Made by a program: the position numbers and the translations under genes. Below are positions 43,219 to 52,492 of a stretch of 64,000 bases of DNA, one piece after another; within the stretch, counting starts at the first letter, position 1, and each line of letters opens with the position of its first letter. This DNA comes from Methanoculleus chikugoensis (GTDB lineage Archaea > Halobacteriota > Methanomicrobia > Methanomicrobiales > Methanoculleaceae), in NCBI RefSeq assembly GCF_019669965.1, contig NZ_AP019781.1:1923092-1987091 (forward strand). Direction: 5' to 3'. Under the pieces are notes generated by a model. It was not told where the DNA came from. It was given only the letters and a program-made list of their open reading frames with translations, and did not search any database.

Positions 43219-43824
43219 ATGACGGAGAAAGAGAGAATGTTACGCGGAGAACTCTATGCCGCATACGACGAAGAACTGAAGCGGGACAACCTGAGAGCCA
43301 GAAGACTGACACGATTATTCAATGGAACGACAGAAGAGGAATTAGAATGTCGGACAGAGTTACTCAAGAATCTCTTTCAATCTACAGGTGAACATATCTT
43401 TATTGAGCCGCCATTTCGCTGTGATTATGGCTGTCACATTCGTATCGGCGACAATTTTTATGCGAACTATGACTGCATCATTATCGATGTTTGCGATGTG
43501 ACAATAGGCGATCATGTCTTTTTCGGCCCTCGTGTCGGCGTTTATACTGCCGGGCATCCGATTGACGCAGAGGTGAGAAATGCGAATCTTGAGTATGGAA
43601 AGCCGATATCCATAGGCAACAGTGTCTGGATTGGAGCTGATACTGTAATCAATCCGGGAGTAACAATTGGGAATAATGTGGTAATTGGTTCCGGCTCTGT
43701 CGTAACGAAAGATATACCGGATAATGTGATTGCCGCTGGAAATCCGTGCAGGGTTTTGCGTGCAATAACGCTTGAAGATAAGGAGTACTGGGAGGAGAAA
43801 AGAAGGGAATATATGGAAAATTAG
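43219..43824 (+). CDS. Maltose/galactoside O-acetyltransferase family protein
   Basis: The 201-aa protein matches the LacA/Maa group: MTEKERMLRGELYAAYDEEL, FRCDYGCHIRIGDNFYANYD, the catalytic His in GVYTAGHPID, then hexapeptide repeats (ISIGNSVWIGADTVINPGVT; VVIGSGSVVTKDIPDN). It moves acetyl from acetyl-CoA to a sugar hydroxyl. ATG 43219 begins the family N-terminus; codons from 43099 are not conserved. Its AT-rich codon use contrasts with the core genes and suggests transfer from a bacterium. Confidence 0.9.
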   Translation: MTEKERMLRGELYAAYDEELKRDNLRARRLTRLFNGTTEEELECRTELLKNLFQSTGEHIFIEPPFRCDYGCHIRIGDNFYANYDCIIIDVCDVTIGDHVFFGPRVGVYTAGHPIDAEVRNANLEYGKPISIGNSVWIGADTVINPGVTIGNNVVIGSGSVVTKDIPDNVIAAGNPCRVLRAITLEDKEYWEEKRREYMEN

Positions 43825-43930
43825 CCTGAGAAAAGGGGAACTAACTTGTGAAAAAGTCGTTGTACTAACCGACAGCTCTCGAGGTTATCCCAAATTTATC
43901 TTGCGGGGGTGAAGGGGGCGGAGCGGGAAG

Positions 43931-43952
43931 ACCCCGCCCTTCAGGACGGGGT
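43931..43952. mobile_element. Hairpin resembling the right end of an IS200/IS605 element
   Basis: ACCCCGCCC, a short loop and GGACGGGGT form a nine-bp stem with one mismatch, followed by AGTTCAC. This is the form commonly seen at the 3' end of IS605-type elements behind tnpB. No tnpA or tnpB gene is present, so at most a remnant. Confidence 0.4.
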
Positions 43953-43985
43953 AGTTCACAGACATCTCAGATAATACTCGGGGGT

Positions 43986-44148
43986 ATGGTCTTCCGGGAA
44001 ATCGACGATGGTCTCTGGGAAATTGCCCGGACATACCTCCTATCATCTGGACCATTCTCCAGAACGATCCCCCGGCCCTCGAGCCGGGAGTACAGGCAAT
44101 TCTTGCCGAACTTGATGACATGCTGCCGGGAAAATGCGGCGAGATAAC
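43986..44148 (+). pseudogene. N-terminal scrap of an IS5-type transposase
   Basis: The first 18 codons read MVFREIDDGLWEIARTYL, like the N-terminus of IS5-family transposases of methanogens; the rest to the stop is unrelated. A shifted frame of the same DNA reads QAILAELDDMLPGKCGEI, of unknown origin. Confidence 0.4.
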
Positions 44149-44723
44149 ATATCCTGATCACCCCGAGTGACGGCGATGCCGACCTCGCCGGCGATTGCAG
44201 CGGCGGTCCGTGGGTGGTCCCCGGTGACCATGATCGTCCTGATCCCTGCCCGGGCCATCCTGGTGATCGTCTCCCGCACCCCCGGACGCGGCGGATCCTC
44301 GATCGCGATCAGGCCATCGAGAGTGAGGTGCTGCTCCAGGTCGTCGGCGCTCTGCCCGGGCTCGGTCCGGGCAAGGGTGCGGTGGGCGACCGCGATCACG
44401 CGCCGCCCCTTCGCCGTCTCCACGTCGAGAGCCTCCTGCAGGCCGGCGTCGGCATCATCGGCCCGGGCGATGACCTCCTCGGGAGCGCCGATCAGGTAGA
44501 GGACAGGGCCATCGAGCCTGTCGCGAACGACCATGCCGGTCTTCCTGCCGCCCCCGAAGGTCTCCTCCCTGAGGATCGGGGAGGTCTCGTCCGGGATGCC
44601 GAGGCGCTCGGCCTCCTCGATGATGGCCAGATCCGTGATCGAGAGGGAGAGTTCGGCCATGGCCGAGCGTGCCGCGCTGAGGACCTCCTCCCGATACAAT
44701 GACCACCCCGAAGCAGAGAGCAA
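44043..44723 (-). pseudogene. P-type ATPase fragment
   Basis: The frame encodes a piece of a cation-transporting P-type ATPase: nucleotide-binding part (GGGRKTGMVVRDRLDGPVLY) and the P-domain hinge (IRTIMVTGDHPRTAAAIAGE VGI). The phosphorylation motif DKTGT, the membrane helices and the C-terminal half are missing. At its 5' side, another frame supplies a signal-like start (MKIVLGIVLTLALCFGVVIV), as if fused to an unrelated gene start. It is cut at both ends and next to IS debris. Confidence 0.7.
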
Positions 44724-44763
44724 GAGTAAGAACGATGCCGAGAACGATCTTCATCCCTTCCAT

Positions 44764-45213
44764 GTTTACAACCTCGTGTGGTTCGAGGTTCCTCTAATTC
44801 GGTCGTGCATACATTCTGCCGGGAATATATATTCCAGCATGTATACGTCTGGTGAGCACCTGCCTGACCCGGAAGGCGACCAATGCACCACACAATCTGA
44901 TCGACCACGCCTGATACGGGGAGGTGGAGTCCTGGTGCATGGGGCTATCAGGTCACCCCTTCCCGGAAAGTGTAGCACGGCTCGGGTTCACAATCCTGAT
45001 CGCGCCCGGTCGATCGCCCGGACCCTATGCGTTCTCATACATCGCGGTCCAGCCTGCCGCAACCGCCGCGGGCAGTTATATATACCCACTCCACTATCCC
45101 CGCCGCGGCGTGGGATCATCACAAGACCAATCCACGCAGGATTGTGATCGCATGCACAAGGCCTCTCTCCCTCAAAGGGAGGCAAAGAGCCGGCAAACCA
45201 AGGAAGGTGAAGT
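44764..45213. other. 450-bp promoter region of the beta-propeller surface gene
   Basis: No gene. It holds the perfect palindrome GGAATATATATTCC at 44822-44835, a TATA-like TTATATATACC at about 45076-45086, a short hairpin (CTCCCT/AGGGAG) at about 45167-45181 and the ribosome binding site GGAAGGTGA before ATG 45214. Confidence 0.5.
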
Positions 45214-46527
45214 ATGAGGATAACAACATTCGGGACGATTGTCGCCGCAATTATCGTCATCGCCATAATCTGTGTGACGGGACTCGCGTCAGCACTGCCA
45301 CCCGTCGTGCAGCCTGATCAACCGCCAGTCGTCGAACTCCCGCCAACGGTAACGCCAACGCCGACGGTCACGCATATCCGACCGCCGGTCGTCTCAGTGT
45401 CGCAACTGCCGGTATTCGAGCCCCCAGGACCATCAACGCCGACGACCACCACGACCCCGACAACCACAACAACCCCGGTAGAGACCGCGACGGCCACGGC
45501 AACCGAGACCCAGGCGCCGACGGTCACGCCGACGCAGACCCGGACGCCGTCAATACCCCCGCGGCCGACACCGCCGACAGTCGCACTCCCGCAGCCCCAG
45601 CAGAACAGCCCGGTAGGCGGGGTGCCGGCACCCAGCGGCCAGGTGGACAAGATGTACCCTGCAGTATCAGGGAATAACGTCATCTGGGTCAGCAACGACT
45701 CGATGAACAGGTCGGTCTCGGTGCAGCTCTGCGATATACCCTCAGGGAACAACTCGACCATATCCACCCCTGCGTCGGTGCCCCTCGTCATGCCCCGCCA
45801 GCTTGCCATCGCTGAGAACAACGCCGTCTGGTCGGGAACAAACCCGCAGACAGGACGCGTCAACATCTATCTCTACGATATTGCTACGGGCAGGCTGCAG
45901 CAGGTGACGAAAGACGAGCCAGGGACGCCGCTGGACCCCGGTGTCTCGCAAGACTACATCATATGGACGAACCTTACGGGCGGGTCGGGCGATGTCGACC
46001 TCTACAGGATTGCAGGTGGAACCGCCACACCCCTGGTCACCGCTCCATCCTACCAGATGGAGACGGCCATCGGCGGAAACACGACGGCCTGGGTGGATAA
46101 CACGACCGGAGGCGACTTCGATATCGTGATATCACCCCTCAGCGGGTCGGGAGGAGTCATCCTGAGCGAGCCTGGCGACGACCGCTATCCTGGCGTATCG
46201 AGCGACGGCCAGTACGTCGCCTGGATCAAGTTCATCGAGAACCGGAGCGCCGTCTACCTCTATGACGTGGCGAAGGGGAACGCAACGCGGATAACCGGAG
46301 AATCAGCACGCCCTGACTCAGTTGCGGTCGATGGAGACCTCGTGGTCTACTCGGACCTGCGGAACGGAAACCATGATATCTACATGTACAACACCATCAC
46401 CGGAACGGAGACGCCGGTGACACAGGACCCGTATGACCAATCCTACCCTGACGTCTCAGGCGGCGTGATCGTCTGGATGGGCAACAATACCGGCAGGTGG
46501 GATATCTATCGCACCTCTGCCGGATAG
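45214..46527 (+). CDS. Secreted Thr/Pro-rich beta-propeller protein
   Basis: The 437-aa protein has a signal peptide (TIVAAIIVIAIICVTGLASA), a long Pro/Thr-rich stalk (about 28-145, with TTTTTPTTTTTP) and a TolB-like propeller (about 150-435). Its blades repeat YDIATGRLQQVT, YDVAKGNATRIT and YNTITGTETPVTQ, preceded by VSGNNVIWV-type strands. Such proteins are found on methanogen surfaces; they may bind polymers or neighbours. The many N-x-S/T sites suggest glycosylation. No lipobox or C-terminal anchor is seen. Confidence 0.88.
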   Translation: MRITTFGTIVAAIIVIAIICVTGLASALPPVVQPDQPPVVELPPTVTPTPTVTHIRPPVVSVSQLPVFEPPGPSTPTTTTTPTTTTTPVETATATATETQAPTVTPTQTRTPSIPPRPTPPTVALPQPQQNSPVGGVPAPSGQVDKMYPAVSGNNVIWVSNDSMNRSVSVQLCDIPSGNNSTISTPASVPLVMPRQLAIAENNAVWSGTNPQTGRVNIYLYDIATGRLQQVTKDEPGTPLDPGVSQDYIIWTNLTGGSGDVDLYRIAGGTATPLVTAPSYQMETAIGGNTTAWVDNTTGGDFDIVISPLSGSGGVILSEPGDDRYPGVSSDGQYVAWIKFIENRSAVYLYDVAKGNATRITGESARPDSVAVDGDLVVYSDLRNGNHDIYMYNTITGTETPVTQDPYDQSYPDVSGGVIVWMGNNTGRWDIYRTSAG

Positions 46528-46582
46528 CGCGGAGCACGAGGGCCGGGAGTCTACGTGAGAGTATTCTCCCGGGCCAGGGGCA

Positions 46583-47485
46583 TCATCGGGAAACGCCGCC
46601 CTCTTCCATCAGGCGGGCGGCATTTCTCAGCCCGTACCCGTCAAGAACCATGAAAGCACCGGCCATGAGCACGATTCCCGCCAGCAGGAAGATGAGGAGC
46701 CGGACCAGCCCACCCGGCAGGGTGATGGCGAGAATCCCGAGGACCAGCGAACTTACGCCCAGCCCGAGGGTGTACCAGAAACCCTTCGTCACACTCGCCC
46801 TCTCCCGATACGCCCGGAGAAGCGTGACAACGGCGCTGGAAAAGAGCCAGACCGCGAGGACCAGCAGGATGAGGATGAGATAAAGTTTCCAGAAGATGAA
46901 GAGGGCGATTCCTGCAATCGCCACGATGCTTCCCCTGATGATGTCCTTGTCTGCATGCTCTTTCCTGTTCCTCTGCTGGACGCCTTTAGTGATCGCGATG
47001 AGACCGAGGATGAGAACAAGGGCAGGCAGGGTTACAGCGAAGAAGGATAGTGTGCCATAGAATGCCGTGAGGAGGAGGGTGACACCTATCGCTACCAGGA
47101 CGATGCCAAGGCCCATCCGGAACTTCCAGGTCATGTGCTGGTCAGCAAGACGTTGCAGGGGATCTCTCCGGGTTGCATCTTTGCCGGTTACAAAAACGGT
47201 CTCCATGGTCTCGTGGAGCATGAGCGCCAGGGGGGCGTCGTCGATCAGGTGCATGATAGGGTTCTTCTCCGGGTCGTACCGGTCCATGTGGACACGGTAC
47301 TCCGAGACGGTCTCGTGAGCGTGGTACCGGCCCTTCCGGTAGCTCGCGATGGTATCCGGGCTCGGCACGTTGATGGCGGACTGTTTCCAGCCCGGCTCGA
47401 GCGGCTCGGTCACCAGGGCCTTCGGTACGACGACCTGAAAGACCCCCTGGTGCAACGCATCGAGATACGACTCAAGCGTGCTCAA
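46583..47485 (-). CDS. Membrane protein with DUF308/HdeD-like C-terminal half
   Basis: The 300-aa protein has a soluble N-terminal part (about 1-120) and six or so membrane helices (GLGIVLVAIGVTLLLTAFYG; LSFFAVTLPALVLILGLIAI; LYLILILLVLAVWLFSSAVV; LVLGILAITLPGGLVRLLIF). It starts with TTG at 47485, supported by AGGAGGGG six bases upstream. Function is unknown; HdeD-type proteins are linked to acid stress in bacteria, which is only a weak guide. Confidence 0.7.
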   Translation of the reverse strand: MSTLESYLDALHQGVFQVVVPKALVTEPLEPGWKQSAINVPSPDTIASYRKGRYHAHETVSEYRVHMDRYDPEKNPIMHLIDDAPLALMLHETMETVFVTGKDATRRDPLQRLADQHMTWKFRMGLGIVLVAIGVTLLLTAFYGTLSFFAVTLPALVLILGLIAITKGVQQRNRKEHADKDIIRGSIVAIAGIALFIFWKLYLILILLVLAVWLFSSAVVTLLRAYRERASVTKGFWYTLGLGVSSLVLGILAITLPGGLVRLLIFLLAGIVLMAGAFMVLDGYGLRNAARLMEEGGVSR

Positions 47486-47964
47486 CCGTGCCCCTCCTCA
47501 TCACCCGGTCCCGTCTCAGGATCTCCCGGTACCGATTGGAGGTGTTCCCCTCCGGATTAACCGTGTCGCTATACGGAGATCTGTAGATGCATCGATTTGC
47601 TGGCGGCCGGGTTCATAACACTATCTCCGGGTGTTGAGGATTATAGTTCTCGTCATAGAATCCCTGTGTCCGGGGGGCGGCGCAAAGCCGGGGGCATTGA
47701 GGACTTAAGGGCTCAATGAAAGCGTGCCGGACTCATACACGCCTTCAGGAACACGGAGGCAGATGCAGGGACTCGTTGCATGCAGGCGACCCCATGCGGT
47801 TACTCCCGGATCACGAATCCCTGCAGCCCGGAAGATAGCGTGGCCCCGGTGGGGACGAAGATCACAAGGATGCCCGATAGCAGACCTGCGGTTCCGGCGT
47901 CCCGCATGGACAACAGGACCCGTTGGGAGATCTCTTTATATTCCGTTACAGCGTCGAAGGGTCC
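47486..47964. other. 479-bp intergenic region
   Basis: Separates two divergent genes and holds their promoters; TTTATATT at about 47934 fits the gene at 47965. No convincing gene is seen. Confidence 0.4.
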
Positions 47965-48438
47965 ATGCCCATAAAGGAGTATTTCGGAGACGATGACTGG
48001 AAGACTCTTGAGAGCCTGCCGTACGCGGTTTCCATAACAGTAATGGCCGCAGCACCATCTCTCCTGGGTGCATGGGGCGAGACCAGAGCCATGTTAGAAG
48101 AACCGCCCCGGCTGGCAGCGGCGAGCGGAAGCGAACTGGTCGGCCTCGTCTCTGCCGGCATGCAACCCCGGGCCAGGGAGCTGATCAAAGAGCAGCAGAA
48201 TCTGATGAAACAGGATCAGATGGGCTATAGGAGCAGGACCATTGCAGCCTGCAGATCCGCCGCTACCGCTCTCGCTACGGTACCGCCGGCCGAGGCCGAG
48301 TCCTATAAGAGGTGGTTATTGCAGATAGGTGAAAAGGTGGCCCTGGCAGCCAAAGAGCACGGCGTTGCGTTCAGCGATCCGGAAAAGGCCGCCCTCAGTG
48401 AGATCGCTGTTGCCCTTGGCCTCCAGGCAGAGAGATAA
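47965..48438 (+). CDS. Unrecognised soluble helical protein
   Basis: I do not recognise this 157-aa protein. It is mostly helical with Ala-rich stretches (MPIKEYFGDDDWKTLESLPY; SRTIAACRSAATALATVPPA; EKAALSEIAVALGL). No signal peptide or membrane helix. ATG 47965 fits the TATA-like signal at about 47934. It converges with the DUF1269-type gene (27-bp gap). Confidence 0.6.
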   Translation: MPIKEYFGDDDWKTLESLPYAVSITVMAAAPSLLGAWGETRAMLEEPPRLAAASGSELVGLVSAGMQPRARELIKEQQNLMKQDQMGYRSRTIAACRSAATALATVPPAEAESYKRWLLQIGEKVALAAKEHGVAFSDPEKAALSEIAVALGLQAER

Positions 48439-48465
48439 AAAAAAGCGAGCCGATACCGGCCCCCC

Positions 48466-49029
48466 TCAGCGAGCCGGTGCCGCCATCGGCTTCTTCTGCT
48501 CCTCCGCTTCGGCCGCTTCGACCGCTCCCCGAAGCGCCGCGCCGGCGAGCACGAGGGCTTCCGGTGTGACTATACCATCGGCGATGAGATATCCGTGGGC
48601 ATCCCGGAGCGCCTGCTTGAGGTCCTTCGCCCAGATGTGCTCGATAAGGAAGATCGCGGCGGCATTGTTGTTCGGGATGATATTCGCTATCTTCCGGACG
48701 TTCTCCTCGGTCATCCCGAAGGTATGCCGGGCGGCCGCCGTGGTGCCGGCTTCCCAGCCGGCCTGTACGCCTTCCTCCCCGCCGGCCCCAAGGCCGATGA
48801 GTGCGCCGACGGCGGCGCCGAAGCGCTCCCGCTCCACATCGTCGAGTTGTGTCGCCTCCATGCCCTCGACGTTGCCGTCTGCGTCCTTCCATACGAACCG
48901 GAGATCGATCAGCCTGATGACGCCCTTCTCCATCGCCGAGCCGAGCACCTGCCGGATCTGGCCGTGGAAATCCGGGTTCTCGAATCCGATGACCAGGAGC
49001 TGCATCGGCCCATACATAACTTCAGCCAT
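48466..49029 (-). CDS. DUF1269/DUF6325 family protein
   Basis: The 187-aa protein has the family features MQLLVIGFENPDFHGQIRQV, KGVIRLIDLRFVWKDADG, a Gly-rich helix (GAAVGALIGLGAGGEEG) and FLIEHIWAKDLKQALRDAHG. Function of the family is unknown; it is common in bacteria and methanogens under stress-related loci. A T-run terminator on its strand follows the stop. Confidence 0.75.
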   Translation of the reverse strand: MAEVMYGPMQLLVIGFENPDFHGQIRQVLGSAMEKGVIRLIDLRFVWKDADGNVEGMEATQLDDVERERFGAAVGALIGLGAGGEEGVQAGWEAGTTAAARHTFGMTEENVRKIANIIPNNNAAAIFLIEHIWAKDLKQALRDAHGYLIADGIVTPEALVLAGAALRGAVEAAEAEEQKKPMAAPAR

Positions 49030-49351
49030 TTTCTATGCCTCCTATAACAAACTGCATGGGTTGCCTGCCTGCACCCCGTGATCCAGTGCCCCCCTGCCGC
49101 AATACAACTGCATCGATAGAACGCTTCTACCTGCACGCTTTGCGTCTCTCTCCGGAAGTGCGCAGACCGGCGGCGGGTCAGGATTCCAATAGGCCACCAG
49201 GCATAAAAATATAAGCATATAATTCCGGTGAGCCCGAATATCCGGATACTCGCCATGATAAGAACCGTCCCCCAATCGGGCTCCGTGCCCAGCCCTGCTG
49301 CCGCGACGGCCCTGTTGACTGCCCTTCGCTCTTTCCTCCTCCAATAGCCGC
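49030..49351. other. 322-bp intergenic region upstream of the DUF1269-type gene
   Basis: No gene seen. An AT-rich stretch at about 49205-49222 (ATAAAAATATAAGC) may be a promoter. Confidence 0.4.
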
Positions 49352-49888
49352 CTAATGCGCCATCTGGTCGAGCGCCGCCGTCACGGCGAGGACGAGCGCG
49401 TCGTCGTGCCCCGGCTCCACCTCCACGCCGTAGGTGTCCCGGATCCGGAACCACTTCTTCGAGATCTCGGCAACCCGCTCCCGCCGCCCGGCCTCGATAT
49501 GGTACTCGTGGTCGAGGATGTTCCCCTGGACATCCCAGTCCTCCCCTCCGGGGATACTGACCGTCCACCGGTCCCGGAGCGGCGCGATCAGCGCCTTCTT
49601 GATCGTCGCGGCCGTGCCGCCTTCGCCCTTCTCGATCTCCATCGTATCCTTGATCCGGAGCATCCGCTCCTGGATCGTGTAGAGGTCCTGCCCCTCCCGG
49701 TTCTGGATGACGAGGGTGTTCCTCACGCGGAGCGCTTTCCCGTCAACCTTGAACGCCCGCTCTCCGGCCGCGTCCTCGATCCAGTAGTCGTCCCCGATGG
49801 AGACGAGTTTCTCGTGCATCTTATAGCGGTGTGCCCCGCCGGCCTCTTCGCGCCCTCGCGGGCCGCCTTCTGCTCTCCTTCGCATCAT
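49352..49888 (-). CDS. LURP-one-related (LOR) family protein
   Basis: This protein of about 178 aa has the LOR/DUF567 signature KLVSIGDDYWIEDAAGE, FKVDGKALRVRNTLVIQN, LYTIQERMLRIKDTMEI, and a C-terminal VAEISKKWFRIRDTYGV. The fold is tubby-like, related to phospholipid scramblases; role unknown. The preceding Arg-rich stretch (MMRRRAEGG) is typical of the family start, so ATG 49888 is taken, although the frame is open to 49933. Confidence 0.82.
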   Translation of the reverse strand: MMRRRAEGGPRGREEAGGAHRYKMHEKLVSIGDDYWIEDAAGERAFKVDGKALRVRNTLVIQNREGQDLYTIQERMLRIKDTMEIEKGEGGTAATIKKALIAPLRDRWTVSIPGGEDWDVQGNILDHEYHIEAGRRERVAEISKKWFRIRDTYGVEVEPGHDDALVLAVTAALDQMAH

Positions 49889-50117
49889 GGATATCATCCT
49901 CTGCGCGTCTTTCAGACTGCCGTCGCCAATCACAGTACCCGCACATTATGGTTACTACGCAGTGCAGGCCGGCGGCTCCGCAGGCCGGAACCGGCAGGAA
50001 CCGTTCGGTCGCCGGAGCGCTGCCGCCCGGGTGCGATCCTCCGGCAGGATTCGGGCATCGAAAGAGATTAATCCGTGACGGCACCTGACACGGCGCTCAT
50101 AACATGGAGAGTGCAAG

Positions 50118-52466
50118 ATGTCCGAGAGATGGAAGGGCACGGTCAATCTCGATATCCGGGATTCGGTGCCGGACTGGGAACCCTACCTGCAGCCGCAGGC
50201 ACCGGTTGATGCCCCCAACGTCCTGATGATCGTCTGGGACGACGTCGGCTACGGGGCCATGGACGTATTCGGCGGGCCCATCAAGACACCCACAATGCAG
50301 CGTATCGCCGATATGGGCATACGTTACAGCAACTTCCATACCACGGCGCTCTGTTCGCCCACCCGTTCGTGCCTGCTCACCGGGCGCAACGCAACCAGCA
50401 ACAATATGGCCTGCATCACCGAAGCGTCCACCGGTTTTCCGGGGATCTCCGCCCGCATTCCTTTTGAGAACGGGTTTATCTCGGAGGTGCTCAACGATCG
50501 GGGCTGGAACACCTACGCCATCGGCAAATGGCACCTGACCCCGGGAGAAGAGACCGACATGTCCTCGTGGAAGGGGCGCTGGCCGCTCGGGCGGGGATTC
50601 GAGCGCTACTACGGTTTCCTCGGCGGGGAGACCAACCAGTGGTATCCCGATATCGTCTACGACAACCACCCGATAGACCAGCCCTACCGCCCGGACGAGG
50701 GGTATCACTTCTCACGGGATATCGCCGACCGGGCTATCGAGTTCGTCCGCGACGCGAAGATGATCGCCCCCGAAAAACCCTGGTTCATGTATTTCTGCCC
50801 CGGGTGCGCCCACGCCCCGCACCATGTCTTCAAGGAATGGGCCGACCGGTACCGGGGCCGGTTCGATATGGGCTACGAGAAGATACGGGAGCAGATCCTC
50901 GATAACCAGAAGAAGATGGGGCTGTTGCCGGAGAATACCGGGTTATCGCCCATCAACCCTCACGGTGAGCCGGCAACGACCGGACGGGACGGTCAGCCAT
51001 GGCCGTCCCTGGACTTCGTACCTCCCTGGGACTCGTTGAACGAGGACGAAAAGAGGCTTTTTGTCCGTATGGCGGAGGTGTACGCCGGCTTTGTCACCTA
51101 CACCGATGCCCAGATCGGACGGGTCCTCGACTATCTCGACGAGTCCGGCCAGCTGGAGAATACCATCATCGTCGTCGTATCCGACAACGGCGCCAGCGCA
51201 GAGGGTGGTCCCAGCGGTTCCTTCAACGAGAACAAGTTCTTAAACAACATCCCCGACACGGTCGAGGCGAACCTGCCGCACATCGACGAGCTTGGCGGCC
51301 CGGGGGCATACAACCATTATTGCACCGGCTGGGCGTGGGCTTTCGACACCCCGTTCCCCTACTGGAAGCGGTTTGCCGGGTACGAGGGCGGAACTGCGGA
51401 CATGTGCCTGATTGCGTGGCCCCGCGGCATCAGTGCCCGCGGCGAGGTACGCCACCAGTATGTCCACGCCGTGGACATTGTCCCGACGCTCTACGACCTG
51501 CTCGGGATCGAGCCGCCGAAGGTGCTGAAGGGCTATACCCAGAGCCCGATCGAGGGGGAGAGCATCAAGGCCGGCTTTGACGATCCCGATGCGCCGGGAC
51601 GGGAAACCCAGTTCTATGCCATGCTCGGCCAGAGGGCGATCTACCACCGGGGCTGGCTGGCAACCACGGTTCACCCGCCCCTCTCAGGCTGGGGCAACTA
51701 CGCACACGACGTCTGGGAACTCTATGACCTGAAGGAGGACCGGGCCCAGATCCAGAACCTTGCAGACGAAAAGAACGATGTGCTTGAGTTCCTCAAGGGG
51801 CTCTGGTTCTACTATGCGGGCATCTACCAGGGTATGCCCCTCGATGACCGCAACCCGCTGGAGATCTATCTCACGCCGCGTCCCCAGCCCGCGAGCCCGA
51901 GAACCCGTTACATCTACTACCCGGGGGCTGCCGAGGTTCCCGAGCCGGTAGCAGTCAATATCCGGGGGCGGTCGTATGGAATCGCGGCCGGCGCCGTCAT
52001 CGACGGGCCGGAGGCGCAGGGCGTGCTGTTCGCCCACGGAGGCGTCGGTGGCGGGCACAGTCTCTACATTGCCGATGGGCGGCTTCACTATGTCTACAAC
52101 TGGCTCGGGGATGCGATCCAGAAGATCTCCTCGAGCAGCACCGTGCCCGCCGGCCGGCACGTCTTCACCGTGGAGTTCGTAAAGGATGGTGGAGATCCCG
52201 ATACCAGGAGTGCCGTCGGCACCCTCGCACTCTACATAGACATGGAGAAGGTGGGGGAGGGACGGATCAGGACCCAGCCGGGATCCTTCTCCCTCACCGG
52301 CGACGGGCTCTGTGTCGGCCGGGACAGCGGATCGCCGGTGTCGCCGGACTACTCCGCGCCGTTCGCCTTTACAGGCGGGACCATCGATCGGGTGGTGCTC
52401 GATGTCAGCGGTGAGTATTATATCGACCACGAGAAAGAAGTGGCCGCCTGGATCATGCGGGATTAA
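50118..52466 (+). CDS. Arylsulfatase with C-terminal beta-sandwich domain
   Basis: The 782-aa protein is a type I sulfatase: VLMIVWDDVGYGAMD with metal-binding Asp pair, and CSPTRSCLLTGR at about 79-90. Cys79 is the residue converted to formylglycine. GKWHLTPGE, HAPHH and VVSDNGASAEG follow. The C-terminal about 150 residues are jelly-roll-like (LFAHGGVGGGHSLYIADGRL). It hydrolyses a sulfate ester. No signal peptide is present, so it should work in the cytoplasm. A Cys-type anaerobic maturase gene faces it 26 bp downstream, a natural partner. Confidence 0.93.
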   Translation: MSERWKGTVNLDIRDSVPDWEPYLQPQAPVDAPNVLMIVWDDVGYGAMDVFGGPIKTPTMQRIADMGIRYSNFHTTALCSPTRSCLLTGRNATSNNMACITEASTGFPGISARIPFENGFISEVLNDRGWNTYAIGKWHLTPGEETDMSSWKGRWPLGRGFERYYGFLGGETNQWYPDIVYDNHPIDQPYRPDEGYHFSRDIADRAIEFVRDAKMIAPEKPWFMYFCPGCAHAPHHVFKEWADRYRGRFDMGYEKIREQILDNQKKMGLLPENTGLSPINPHGEPATTGRDGQPWPSLDFVPPWDSLNEDEKRLFVRMAEVYAGFVTYTDAQIGRVLDYLDESGQLENTIIVVVSDNGASAEGGPSGSFNENKFLNNIPDTVEANLPHIDELGGPGAYNHYCTGWAWAFDTPFPYWKRFAGYEGGTADMCLIAWPRGISARGEVRHQYVHAVDIVPTLYDLLGIEPPKVLKGYTQSPIEGESIKAGFDDPDAPGRETQFYAMLGQRAIYHRGWLATTVHPPLSGWGNYAHDVWELYDLKEDRAQIQNLADEKNDVLEFLKGLWFYYAGIYQGMPLDDRNPLEIYLTPRPQPASPRTRYIYYPGAAEVPEPVAVNIRGRSYGIAAGAVIDGPEAQGVLFAHGGVGGGHSLYIADGRLHYVYNWLGDAIQKISSSSTVPAGRHVFTVEFVKDGGDPDTRSAVGTLALYIDMEKVGEGRIRTQPGSFSLTGDGLCVGRDSGSPVSPDYSAPFAFTGGTIDRVVLDVSGEYYIDHEKEVAAWIMRD

Positions 52467-52492
52467 CCCCTGATCCAGAAACCATCATTGTT

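Noticed and set aside
45430-45500. Thr codon-rich tandem repeat as a microsatellite or CRISPR-like array
   Set aside because: It is the coding region of the Thr/Pro-rich stalk of the surface protein.
47800-47907. A 35-codon minus-strand frame with a hydrophobic stretch (LLSGILVIFVPTGATL)
   Set aside because: No ribosome binding site, no homologue recognised, and it lies in the promoter region of the gene at 47965; too weak to call.
49042-49344. A 100-aa minus-strand frame between the DUF1269-type and LOR genes
   Set aside because: Mixed composition without domain; it covers the probable promoter.
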